Source: Ascoidea tarda (nom. inval.) (taxonomy: Eukaryota; Ascomycota; Saccharomycetes; Ascoideales; Ascoideaceae). Taken from it: a DNA stretch of 48,656 bases. The notes below the pieces were generated by a model, which was not told the origin of the DNA, ran no database searches, and saw only the letters and a program-made list of their open reading frames with translations. A program made the position numbers and the translations under genes. Where the stretch lies: assembly GCA_030560485.1 (NCBI GenBank), contig JAKTTS010000055.1:1-48656 (forward strand), written 5' to 3'. Below are positions 39,900 through 48,656 of this stretch, piece after piece; position 1 is the first letter of the stretch; each line of letters starts with the position of its first letter.

Positions 39900-40740
39900 A
39901 TGACCACAACTGTTTATCCTGAAGGTTAGTATGGCTGTGGGCTTTTTCTGGTCTCCCAGTTTTTCACTTGGAATTTTATGCTAACAAATTGTTATATTCA
40001 TAGTTTTATGGGCTCAACGTTCAAATGCTGAGGTCGATGAAAAAAACCTTTTATTTATAAGAGTGAATGTTCCTGACCCAATTGATGTGAAGATTAAATT
40101 GACATCCACTTCCCTAAAATTTGAGAGTGACTCAGAGTACAACAAACAGTCAGTCTATAAATTCGAACTTGAGTTTTTCAAAGAAATTGTTGACAATGAC
40201 AACAGTAAATCATACTACTTCATAACCGGATCACATATTGATTTTGTTTTAAGAAAGAAAGAAAAACAAGAAGAATACTGGCCAAGATTGACCAAACAGA
40301 AAGTAAAATTGCACTACTTGAAGACTGATTTCAATAAATGGGTCGACGAAGATGAACAAGAAGAACAAGCTGAAAACGATCCAATGGACTTATCACAACC
40401 CTTGGGAGGCATGGATGGCATGAATCCTTTAGCAGGAATGGGTGGTATGCCAGGTATGCCAGGTATGCCAGGTATGCCAGGTATGCCAGGTATGCCAGGT
40501 ATGCCAGGTATGCCAGGTATGCCAGGTATGCCAGGTATGCCAGATATGCCAGGTATGGGAGATTTCGATTTTAGTAAACTTGCCAACATGGCTGATGCAG
40601 CCAGTTTAAACAGCACTACTGGTGGAACTACGGCTCCAAATGCAGATGATTTTAGCTCCTCTGATGATGAAAAAGAAGTATCAAAACCAACAAAAACCGA
40701 GGAAGATTCAAAGCCATCTATTAAAACAAGCAAGAAATGA
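39900..40740 (+). CDS. SBA1: Hsp90 co-chaperone p23, two exons
   Basis: p23 binds the ATP-bound N-terminal dimer of Hsp90 and slows its ATPase. Exons 39900-39924 and 40004-40740; 253 residues. The 79-nt intron has donor GTTAGT, branch point TGCTAAC and acceptor TTCATAG. Splicing restores the signature [15 protein letters not shown], split after the first base of the Val codon. The CS domain follows ([46 protein letters not shown], to about 120). The acidic, Gly/Met-rich tail contains eleven GMP tripeptides in tandem, then a DDEKE acidic end. WPRLTK is the part that contacts Hsp90 and is intact. Confidence 0.95.
40444..40542 (+). repeat. Eleven 9-bp repeats GGTATGCCA inside SBA1
   Basis: Eleven perfect units at 9-bp spacing encode (Gly-Met-Pro)11; variant units GATATGCCA and GGTATGGGA follow. 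Perfect identity at the DNA level points to recent expansion or slippage. Confidence 0.95.
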
Positions 40741-41396
40741 AGTTCATTACCTTATAATTGATAATTTATATCTTAGATTAAAAATTTTTGTTATCTCTCG
40801 GTATTTTTTTATTGTTTTTATTTTTATTTTTTTTTTTTATTAATTTCTCAATATTTTAATATATTTGTATTTTTAAATGTTGAATTTCGATATAAATGCT
40901 GAAATCAGTTACATTAACTGCCCATTGGCCTTCTGATAAACCTGGGAAAAATAGTAAGGAAAGAAACTAAAAATGTTTTAATCTCTTTTTGTTGAAAGTA
41001 TTACAGCTATCAATTGTATTCTCTAATGTTCAGTTTAGTTCAAGTAATTTTTCTTTTCTTATTTTTTGGCATGTTTGCATACTCATTTTTTATTTCTAAA
41101 GAAATTAAATTGAAGAACATACCACTATTGAAGAAAAAGTAAATAAAAGTCAAAAATAAATAGATAAAACTACTATATAAATCAAATTAAATAGGATAAG
41201 ATCAATATAAAAAATATAATCAAGTATATACAGAACATAATGAAATGATAAAAAGAAAGAAAAAAATAAATAAAACCCCCCAAAAAGTAAATAATTGGAA
41301 AACTATAAAAGAAAAGAAGTAAATCATAGTTAATAATGAAAGCGTAATGGAATTTATATATAGTATGTTTTTTTTTATTTAGTGATCAATTATAAA
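40741..41396. other. Convergent spacer
   Basis: Between the 3' ends of SBA1 and TOM20. Very AT-rich with T- and A-tracts typical of yeast 3' ends. No gene seen. Confidence 0.5.
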
Positions 41397-41894
41397 TTAA
41401 TCTTGATCCAAACTACTAATGGAATCACGTAAAATGTTGACAACAGTATTTGGAGGTTGAATTGCAATCATTGAAACAACTATTTCATAAATGTTCTCAG
41501 GAACGGTTCTTTGATAAATACTCAATAAATCAGTAGGATTAGGATAAACAGCTAAAGCTCTGTAGAAATTTAAAGCAGAATCAATTTCTTTTCCAGCTAC
41601 GGCAGCCAATTGCTCTCCCTTACCAACATGGTTAATGAAGATCTGTTCTTTATCAGTCAAATCAGTTGGTATTGGTTCATCAGCTAAACTTTTTAGTAAT
41701 CTAGATTTTATTTGTTCCAATTTGACCTTTTTGGCATTTTGTTTAGATTTTAATTGTTGTTTATAATGGTTTTTTTTGGTTTTCTTTAGCTTTTTACGAA
41801 ATTCAACAGAATGACGACGATTGTAATCAAAGTAAACCAAATAACATACAAAAGCTGTAAATGTTAAAGAAGAAATTACTGTTGTCTTTGACAT
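41397..41894 (-). CDS. TOM20: Mitochondrial import receptor Tom20
   Basis: Receptor of the TOM complex that binds presequences at the outer mitochondrial membrane. 165 residues. N-terminal membrane anchor (about 6-22, VISSLTFTAFVCYLVYF), then a basic region (RRHSVEFRKKLKKTKK), then the TPR-like receptor domain with FINHVGKGEQLAA, ALNFYRALAVYPNPTDLLS and IYQRTVPENIYEIVV, as in fungal Tom20. Length somewhat shorter than S. cerevisiae (183). It has a divergent promoter with SLX9 (477 bp). Confidence 0.96.
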   Translation of the reverse strand: MSKTTVISSLTFTAFVCYLVYFDYNRRHSVEFRKKLKKTKKNHYKQQLKSKQNAKKVKLEQIKSRLLKSLADEPIPTDLTDKEQIFINHVGKGEQLAAVAGKEIDSALNFYRALAVYPNPTDLLSIYQRTVPENIYEIVVSMIAIQPPNTVVNILRDSISSLDQD

Positions 41895-42371
41895 TTTAAT
41901 AGAGTATTTTAAGATCTTCGCGAAATGACAAAATTATTGTGAATTTGATCAATGTTTGATACAGACAATTATATTTTCTGACTGAAATGGCCTAAGTAGC
42001 AATAATTGGTAAATCTGGTTTGAATTTATTTATTAATGATTCCTAATTCTGAGTGAGTAATCAGCCCTTGGGGTTGATCAAGTATCTGTAATAGGGACCC
42101 TTTTAAAGAAGCTGTTATTACCTGATAACACCAATACAATAGCACCTGCACCAAACAACTCGCAGCAGCCAAAACACACAAAGACTTGTTTACCTTCAGA
42201 TATCCTCTTTTGAAAGATCAGAACTCCCAAGCTTGCTCTATCAAAACTAAAGACTGCAAATACTAGCAACTGGTTTGTCGAATTGAAATTCCTTCATGCA
42301 AAACGAATTTTTTCAGAAAAGTTTTCGCCCTCACGTGGTACAGGGCACGTGCTGGAATTTCATTTTTCACA
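41895..42371. promoter_or_regulatory. TOM20/SLX9 divergent promoter with paired CACGTG boxes
   Basis: Two CACGTG palindromes at 42332-42337 and 42346-42351, 14 bp apart and 20-40 bp upstream of the SLX9 ATG. This is the site of Cbf1/Pho4-type bHLH factors; Cbf1 takes part in ribosomal gene control in Candida albicans. The rest shows no clear sites. Confidence 0.55.
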
Positions 42372-43113
42372 ATGGATAAAAGAGATGCTCTTTATTGTGG
42401 TGAAAGAGCTGAAGAAGAGCAGTGGGAACAGAGCATAATGGTATGTGGAATATCTGGGTGTTTAAATGGGGTTTCGTTGCGGAGTACTAACATTCCTTTA
42501 GGCTGTTAGAAAAAAGGGGACGTTGAAAACTAAAGCAAGTAAAACGTTATCTACAAATGTTCTGGTGAGAAATAAGAAAATACTAAAACCAACGAATGAG
42601 ATATCGTTTTTACATCTCATCAACACAGACACCAAAAAAGAAAAACAGTTGATGAAATCGTCTAAATTTCTGACCAAATTCACTAAAGACAGTACTAAAA
42701 AAACCTTTGATCCTAATCTTATCCACGCTGTAGAAAGCAATCTCATCGGAATTTCAAAATCATCTTTACGAAGAAGGAAAAGAAAATTGAAAGAAAATTT
42801 GAAACCAAAGTTAAGTGATCTACTAGACTCTTTGAATTCAATAGATGATGATAACAACACAGCCAAGCAGCCTAACAAAATGAATAAGAACTCAAATAAC
42901 ATACAAAACCTAAAAATTAAACAAAACGGTTACATCAATAAACAATTAAATAAAAACCAACCAAATCCTCACAAAAGCTTGAATAGTTTTAAGATTGTAT
43001 CTAAAATGGAAAACAGCAATTTCATCAAAGTTTTGAACGACGAATCCTTTAAGGCCAATCCCTTCCAAGCTATAAGAAGCAAGATCAATCTTCAAAACTC
43101 ACTAATGCTGTAA
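42372..43113 (+). CDS. SLX9: Ribosome biogenesis protein Slx9, two exons
   Basis: Nucleolar protein needed for small-subunit rRNA processing and pre-40S export. Exons 42372-42440 (23 codons) and 42502-43113; 226 residues. The 61-nt intron has a perfect donor GTATGT, branch point TACTAAC and acceptor CCTTTAG, and lies between codons. Family features: FLHLINTDTKKEKQLMK followed by FLTKF, the hallmark GISKSSLRRRKRKLKENL then KPKLSDLLDSL (about 120-150), and the C-terminal NPFQAIRSKI. The chain is strongly basic, as expected of an rRNA-binding protein. Without the intron the second exon would start at a non-ATG codon. Confidence 0.9.
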
Positions 43114-43237
43114 TTTGTGCTGTCATTGGGGTTTTTCATTCTGGATTGCAGGTTCCGAATCATCCAGTTTGGGCTCTGGTTATTCTGATGGTTTTGATGC
43201 CAAAGCCGTTGTAGTGGAGCCGCGGAGGTGTTTTCCG

Positions 43238-43261
43238 ATAGGCCCCGAGCCTCTCGGCTAT
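43238..43261. other. Small GC-rich hairpin between SLX9 and the Eat1-like gene
   Basis: ATAG-(GCC bulge)-CCGAG-CCT-CTCGG-CTAT forms a nine-base-pair stem with a three-base loop. It lies in a short GC-rich island (43120-43290). It could be part of a promoter, a terminator or an RNA; no class recognised. Confidence 0.4.
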
Positions 43262-43405
43262 TCCAGCAATCGTCCAGATGCCGCTGCTTTTCTTTTGTTG
43301 TTTTAAAATGCATCTTTTCTATACTTTTATTATCTTCTACAGTCGCTGCATCATCATCTGATTATAATTCTTTTATATACTGTTCTTCTTCTTGTTAAAT
43401 CAGTC

Positions 43406-44428
43406 ATGTTATCGAGATTCAGAAAGCTATTGACTGATTCCTCTTTCAATAACTATAAAAACTTTAAATTTCTAACCAGTCTTTTGTCCAAAAATTACTC
43501 AGCACCCTCAGAAAAATTTCTTGATGTCAAGATCTATCCACCACATCACTCATTTCTAAATAAACCACCGAACTATCCTCAAAATCCAATTCTATTTATT
43601 CATGATATATTTGGTAACAAAAATCTTTATTCAAAAGAAGTTGATGAATTATCTCAAAGATTGGAAACACCAGTCTACAACATTAATTTGCCATATAATC
43701 TTCTAAATAAAAACTTATTGGGTTTGTCCAAAATATTTTCTCACCATATTGATCAAAATTTAAAATTGAATAAATTCAACTTAATTGGATATGGGTTTGG
43801 TGGTAAATTGTCGATGATTTTTTCTCTCTTAAATCCCGATCAAGTTGAGAAATTAGTTATTATTGATGAAATCCCAAAAATGAATAACCAGCTAGTTATA
43901 GAAGATTTTAAAACCTATCTTGATGTCTTGAACCATATAGTAAATGACTTAAAACTATCAAAATCAAATAAATCTTGGGTTGAAATCTCTCAAGATTACA
44001 TTTCCAAATCGATCACTGATCCCGCTATTCAGAACTACTTATTACTAAATTTGACGAATGCAAGAAATTCTACTTGTAGCTCAAAATATATTGAATCAAA
44101 AATCCCGCTAGATGTAATTGGTCAGGTCATTCACAATAAGTATCTAGTTGATTGGCCAGAAAAGAAATTAAATAATCGACAATTCAATCGCAAAACCTTT
44201 TTTTTGCTTGGAAAATCCTCCAAATACTTGAAAAATCAGGGTGTTTTCACAAATGATGTTTTCAAATACTTTCCCAATAATAAAATTGAGTATTTAAATA
44301 CTTCTCATTTTCTAATTGAGGAACAAAGCACAATGTTTGTCAACAAGGTTTGTGGGTATTTGATTAATAATGGTGATATTGACGATATTCCTGACAATGA
44401 AGTCCCATCTGCTTGTGAGGCTATCTGA
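43406..44428 (+). CDS. Eat1/Imo32-like mitochondrial alpha/beta hydrolase lacking the nucleophile Ser
   Basis: 340 residues. The N terminus (about 1-33, MLSRFRKLL to KNYSAP) is basic with Ser/Asn and looks like a mitochondrial presequence. The fold matches the ABHD11/Imo32/Eat1 group: ILFIHDIFGNKNLY (oxyanion region, usually HGLFGSKxNW), LIGYGFGGKLSMI (nucleophile elbow), LVIIDEIPK (Asp154, 24 residues after the elbow) and YLNTSHFLIEE (His301). The elbow of this group reads G-H-S-M-G-G; here it is G-Y-G-F-G-G, so the catalytic Ser is Gly (residue 130). Asp and His remain. Eat1 makes ethyl acetate in yeast mitochondria; this copy should lack that activity unless another residue replaces Ser. 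The frame is otherwise intact. Confidence 0.85.
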   Translation: MLSRFRKLLTDSSFNNYKNFKFLTSLLSKNYSAPSEKFLDVKIYPPHHSFLNKPPNYPQNPILFIHDIFGNKNLYSKEVDELSQRLETPVYNINLPYNLLNKNLLGLSKIFSHHIDQNLKLNKFNLIGYGFGGKLSMIFSLLNPDQVEKLVIIDEIPKMNNQLVIEDFKTYLDVLNHIVNDLKLSKSNKSWVEISQDYISKSITDPAIQNYLLLNLTNARNSTCSSKYIESKIPLDVIGQVIHNKYLVDWPEKKLNNRQFNRKTFFLLGKSSKYLKNQGVFTNDVFKYFPNNKIEYLNTSHFLIEEQSTMFVNKVCGYLINNGDIDDIPDNEVPSACEAI

Positions 44429-46642
44429 ATGGCAGCTTCAAATTTTAGTTTCCACTTTTATATTTTTTAGTGTTTTGATTCGATTTTTTTACTACTCTTT
44501 TTTATAGATTTACCCGTAAACCTAAATAGGATTTATATGTGGCAGGAAGCCAGTCAATGCATGTATAATGCATGTACTTTATCACTATATTAGAAGTTTG
44601 TATTTGGGAATGAAATTATCGATCACATTCAACAATATATTGGGTCAAGAAAACCATCCTTTGGCTAAAATGAAATAAATATCAACAAACAAAACTTTGG
44701 CTAAAATGATATAAATATCAATAAGCAAAATATTTTTTACTTTTTTCTAATGCTTGAAATCCAGCGGTGTTTTCAAATTGAGACAATCATTATTATTGAA
44801 CTCTGTCTTGGGCATAACCAGTTAGTTTAATATACTTTATACATACTCTTATGGACTTTCGGAATCTAGTAATTGATGGTTTGAAATCAAATTCAAACTG
44901 AATTAAAATAATAATACATTTAGTCTAAAAAAAATAAAGATATTATTAATATTTAAAATTTGATTAGTTGAGATTAAACTTGACTTGAGATCAAAAAAAA
45001 TCTACAAATTGCCAAAAATTTCTTGAAAATACTCTGATCTAATTTATTATTAAAATTCTTCTTTTTTTAATGACTATTAATCTCTTAGATGTTTGATTCT
45101 CTTATCTTCAACGATATGTAGTTAAAAGGCAGAAGTTGCCTTCTTCTCAGTAAATTATTGGATCACATTTCATTTTACAGATTTTCAATCCACCTTTCAG
45201 CATGTCGTTTTAAAAATTATTATATGTTCGCTAAAGTATAGAAGGGAAGTTTGTGGTTTAAAACTTTCTTTTTAGCTCTTCATTATTCTTATTTCGCTGT
45301 GTTAAACGAGCTAATTCCTCACAAGATCTAACCCGAGAACTTAAAAGCTGGTTTACAGATCATTTTGATTAAAATTTACTTCTCTGTAGTAATTATCAAA
45401 AAGATCAGCTTTGCTTTTAGCGGCTAAAACCTTTAACAGCCAATAATATGATTGGATAGTATTACGTGATTTTTTATTGAAATATCACAAACGAATAATA
45501 TACAGAATTAGGGAAACCGATCAGTACTGTAGACTAGAAATAAATCTTTTCGTTCAGACCTAAGTTTTAACAATTCGGAAAATGCAAATTACAACCTCCT
45601 TTTTATGTCTTTTGCTTTTTCACCTAAAACAAAGAAGAAATTATCAACAATTAAACAACTTACCTAAAGACAAATAAAATCACATTAGTTTATAACTTTC
45701 CAAAAATTTGTTTAGGTTTTATCTCCGGACACAAATGTCTGAACATGGGCTTACAAAAATCAAGCTACTAACTTTACACACAATTTTGCAGCTTACAGAT
45801 ATTATCAGTGTTTTTTATTGATTATTTTTACCTCTTTTCAGATACTACTTGCCAAATGACACTGGAAGTATAAATCAATAAAAGAATTACTTGAATTTTT
45901 TCTTTACTGTTAAAATTACAGTGTAAAAGAAAATAACAAGAACCTCTGACTGTTGCAAACTTATTGTGTACTAGTCAATCTACTTACTACTCAAGTTCGA
46001 TTACCACAAACTTACAAGGCCCCTATTTATACAATCAGTCTGGATCTACTAAGGGTCACCTGACCAACCTATATAAGTGGCAGATAAAGCTTGAACTATG
46101 GTTGTATCAAATTTTATGTTATCAAAAAGATCAGTTCAGACTGAAATTATGATTCAATAAGATAATAAGTTGAGTCTGGGTTTTAAACAAATAATTAAGG
46201 TTCCAACTACTTTTGATCTGAAATGTCGTTGGTTGTATGAATATTAACTCTTATAATTTTTGAACTATTGGTTTATTTTAGATCAAGTCAATTTTTTGGA
46301 TCTTGAATTATTTTGTTAGCAATGTCTATAACTCTAATTTAAATTGCAATCCATGCGCCAATTTAAATTGGCATTCATATTTTTTCAAATATAAAATAAT
46401 TTGAATCAAAATCAGAATCAAAATTAGATCAATAAAAATAAAATTGAAAACATTTATCAAAAACAAAACAAAAAGGAATGAATAAAAATAAGGCCAAAAA
46501 CCGTATTCAATCAGAACATATCAAATGAAGAATTTAATAACTTGACCATTATTTTATTATAAATAGATAGAAAAATGACTTTCAAAACTTGAACTAATTA
46601 TTTATAATAAAAAAGTAATTTCAACAGTTTATAAAAATAAAA
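44429..46642. other. 2.2 kb gene-free stretch
   Basis: AT-rich spacer between two plus-strand genes. It includes a 36-bp imperfect direct repeat (44660-44731). A 62-codon frame at 45964 has no recognisable content. No tRNA or other RNA gene recognised; the last part is the promoter of the transporter gene. Confidence 0.45.
44660..44731. repeat. Two tandem 36-bp direct repeats
   Basis: Units at 44660-44695 and 44696-44731 both begin TTTGGCTAAAATGA and differ at a few positions only. Non-coding. Confidence 0.85.
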
Positions 46643-48271
46643 ATGATTAAAGCAAACATTAAAGGAGCTAGTGATAGCTTTAATGATGTTATAAATATAT
46701 CGAGTTGTGATGTTGAGCATGAAAATAACCAGAGAAGTGAAAATAAGTTGGAATTTCCATTGAAATATCAAAAGAGTTGGTATATATCAAATTTTTCTCG
46801 AATAATGATGTATAAAAACAAATCCATATATTTGAAAGATAGAAGACCTTGGTATAAAAGACTAATTCATGCTAATGATATTGAAAGTGATCAAGAAAAA
46901 AAATTCATCACGAAATTAGATTTGATCTTAATAACGTGGGGATGTATTTCATACTGCATTAAAAGTATTGATCAATCAAACTATCAAAATGCATACGTTT
47001 CTGGGATGAAAGAAGATTTGAATATGCAGGGAAAAGATTATAATTGGTTAGGAACATACTATACTATCGGATATGCAATTATGTTAATCCCATCGCAAAT
47101 AATATTGTCAAAGATCAAAGCGACATATTGGTTGCCAGGATGTGAGTTAATATGGGGAATATTAACAGGACTATGTGCCATTCCCAAAAGTATCAACAGT
47201 ATGTTTGCGTTGAGATTTTTAATTGGAGTAACTGAAGCATCATCGTGGCCGGGAATGATAACAGTATTTATGAATTGGTATACGCCCACAGAGTTTGCAA
47301 CGAGAGCAGCAGTGTTCGGCGCAGCAGGATGTGTTGGATCGATGTTTATTGGATTTATGCAAGCATCAATTTATACTACAATGAATGGATTAGGAGGATT
47401 GCCTGGATGGAGGTGGTTATTCGTTATAAATGCTATCATGACTGTATTGACAGCAATTACAGGGTTTTTATTGATTCCTGATACACCAGAAAACAGTAAA
47501 AAAACCAAATGGTTCAAGCCCGAAGATCTCGAAATAGCAAAAAAAAGAATGATAAGAAATGGCCGAGTTACATCAAAAGAGATGAATTTCAGGAGTATTT
47601 ATAAAACATATTTGGATTGGAAATTTTGGGTATTTGCGTTAGCTTATGTTCCTTGGGCATGGACATTACTATCGTTTGCATATTTCAACCTATGGCTAAA
47701 ATCACTAACGAATGATGATGGAACACCAATGTACACAACGAGCGAGATTAATATGATACCAGTTGGAGGATATGGAATTTCTGCAGTAACAATGATTCTT
47801 TATAGTCGATTTGCTGACCTATCAGGAAAAAAATTTGGGGTGCTAATCGTTCAAGAGTTGACAAGTGTGGTTGGTTGCAGTATACTAAGTTTTTGGCCAA
47901 AATCTATAGGATTGAAATATTTTGGATTTTTCATATTGTTCTCAGTTCAAGCAACAGGACCAATCATAATGTCATTGTTAGCAGAAGTTTACGCCAGGGA
48001 TACACAAGAAAGAGCAATTATAACAGGATCAATAGTTGTCTTAACATATGCAAATAATGCTTGGATGCCATTATTTATTTGGCCTGCAGATGAAGCACCT
48101 ATATACTATTATGGCTACAAAGTTGCTATTGGATTTGCCTGCTCTTCACTAGTTGGTATTTGTTCGTTGTTTTTTGTATATGTCAAGTATGTTCCTCAGA
48201 GTAAGGAAGATCTCGATCGGGTTGTGAACTATCAAAACAGAATTGAGAACCAGAACCGGTTGGGAACCTGA
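46643..48271 (+). CDS. Dal5-family (anion:cation symporter) MFS transporter
   Basis: 542 residues, twelve membrane segments after a ~85-residue hydrophilic N terminus. Family marks: NAYVSGMKEDLNM after the first segment, PSQIILSKI, ALRFLIGVTEASSWPGM (fourth to fifth segment), NWYTPTEFATRAAVF, GLPGWRWLFVINAI and FLLIPDTPEN before the central loop. These are shared by yeast Dal5, Fen2, Vht1, Seo1, Tna1 and Thi73, which carry allantoate, pantothenate, biotin, sulfur compounds, nicotinate or thiamine-related acids. The substrate cannot be told from sequence. The usual acidic residue of LDxxN after the first segment is present as IDQSNYQNA. Start ATG 46643 is the first in frame. Confidence 0.88.
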   Translation: MIKANIKGASDSFNDVINISSCDVEHENNQRSENKLEFPLKYQKSWYISNFSRIMMYKNKSIYLKDRRPWYKRLIHANDIESDQEKKFITKLDLILITWGCISYCIKSIDQSNYQNAYVSGMKEDLNMQGKDYNWLGTYYTIGYAIMLIPSQIILSKIKATYWLPGCELIWGILTGLCAIPKSINSMFALRFLIGVTEASSWPGMITVFMNWYTPTEFATRAAVFGAAGCVGSMFIGFMQASIYTTMNGLGGLPGWRWLFVINAIMTVLTAITGFLLIPDTPENSKKTKWFKPEDLEIAKKRMIRNGRVTSKEMNFRSIYKTYLDWKFWVFALAYVPWAWTLLSFAYFNLWLKSLTNDDGTPMYTTSEINMIPVGGYGISAVTMILYSRFADLSGKKFGVLIVQELTSVVGCSILSFWPKSIGLKYFGFFILFSVQATGPIIMSLLAEVYARDTQERAIITGSIVVLTYANNAWMPLFIWPADEAPIYYYGYKVAIGFACSSLVGICSLFFVYVKYVPQSKEDLDRVVNYQNRIENQNRLGT

Positions 48272-48656
48272 GAAGTTTAGGTAGTGGCAATAGCTAGCAT
48301 CTAAATATCATTCTGTATTAGTCGACTCTATTATTGTATTTTTAGCAACGGACATCCACTTTCAGAAAGTGGAAAGATACCCACCGCCTGTATCGTATTC
48401 TCAATTTGAAGGAAAAGTTGAAAAGTGATTAAAGATCTGAAGTTCTTCCTCAAATCTTGAGAAGTTGTAAAATAGCACGTGCTCTGAACCAATATTTTTG
48501 CGAGTATGGAGGCTCCTTTCACAGTAAACTCTTTAAGAGAGCAGATATGTCTCGTTTGTGCAGTGGAGAAAGCTGCCATCCTCCTTTGTACAGGGACTTC
48601 CGGGCCAATTCACTGCCGTTTGGTGTGTTTGCCCCACTAGGACAAACCTGTATGAA
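48272..48656. other. Right-edge spacer with a CACGTG motif
   Basis: 3' flank of the transporter gene and probably the upstream region of a gene beyond the window. It becomes GC-richer to the right and holds CACGTG at 48476-48481. An 82-codon minus-strand frame (48331-48579) has no recognisable content. Confidence 0.4.

Noticed and set aside
40314-40733. 139-codon minus-strand frame with Gly-Ile-Pro repeats
   Set aside because: Antisense shadow of SBA1; the repeat is the reverse reading of the GGTATGCCA array.
1-48656. CRISPR arrays, rRNA, spliceosomal RNAs, prokaryotic-type operons
   Set aside because: No regularly spaced repeats with unique spacers, and none of the conserved snRNA or rRNA strings I checked by eye (U1, U2, U6, 5S) were found; the gene structure is that of a yeast.

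Overview
The window is AT-rich nuclear DNA of a budding yeast (Saccharomycotina). Evidence: compact protein genes, a nuclear tRNA-Glu, and short introns with yeast signals (GTATGT or GTTAGT donors, TACTAAC or TGCTAAC branch points). It carries an accessory subunit of respiratory complex I (NUZM type), so it is not from the Saccharomycetaceae, which lost complex I. Read codon by codon, PCK1 (531 codons) and NCP1 (704 codons) contain no in-frame CTG. That fits a lineage in which CUG was reassigned or is avoided (Debaryomycetaceae/Metschnikowiaceae or Ascoidea-like), but the species cannot be fixed from the sequence.

Layout. 1-8.9 kb: an unrecognised gene cut by the left edge, a mitochondrial membrane protein of unknown role, the sphingolipid regulator ORM, the proline permease PUT4 and a small FMP46-like protein. 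8.9-20.9 kb: a long gene-free stretch, then PCK1, PRO3, tRNA-Glu(UUC), NCP1, an intron-containing TMEM205-like gene, a small PPxY membrane protein and RPL11, whose first exon is only the ATG. 21.5-31.9 kb: two butanediol dehydrogenase paralogues (one cytosolic, one with a mitochondrial presequence) flanking a large leucine-rich-repeat gene, then an unrecognised 485-residue protein. 32-36 kb: a hexose-6-phosphate epimerase, an adenine deaminase with an added hydrophobic tail, and a decayed tandem copy of it. 36-44.4 kb: DDC1/RAD9, NUZM, SBA1 (p23), TOM20, SLX9 and an Eat1/Imo32-like hydrolase without its nucleophile serine. 44.4-48.7 kb: a 2.2 kb gene-free stretch and a Dal5-family transporter.

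The genes do not form one pathway. Themes are proline handling (PUT4, PRO3), mitochondrial biogenesis and respiration (TOM20, NUZM and several proteins with presequences), and alcohol/ester carbon metabolism (PCK1, two BDH copies, the Eat1-like protein). I found no convincing retroelement, DNA transposon or CRISPR array. The most interesting points are host genes that depart from their families: the tail-bearing adenine deaminase with its dying duplicate, the serine-less Eat1-like protein, the mitochondrial butanediol dehydrogenase copy, and GC-rich intergenic islands, one of which can form a strong hairpin.
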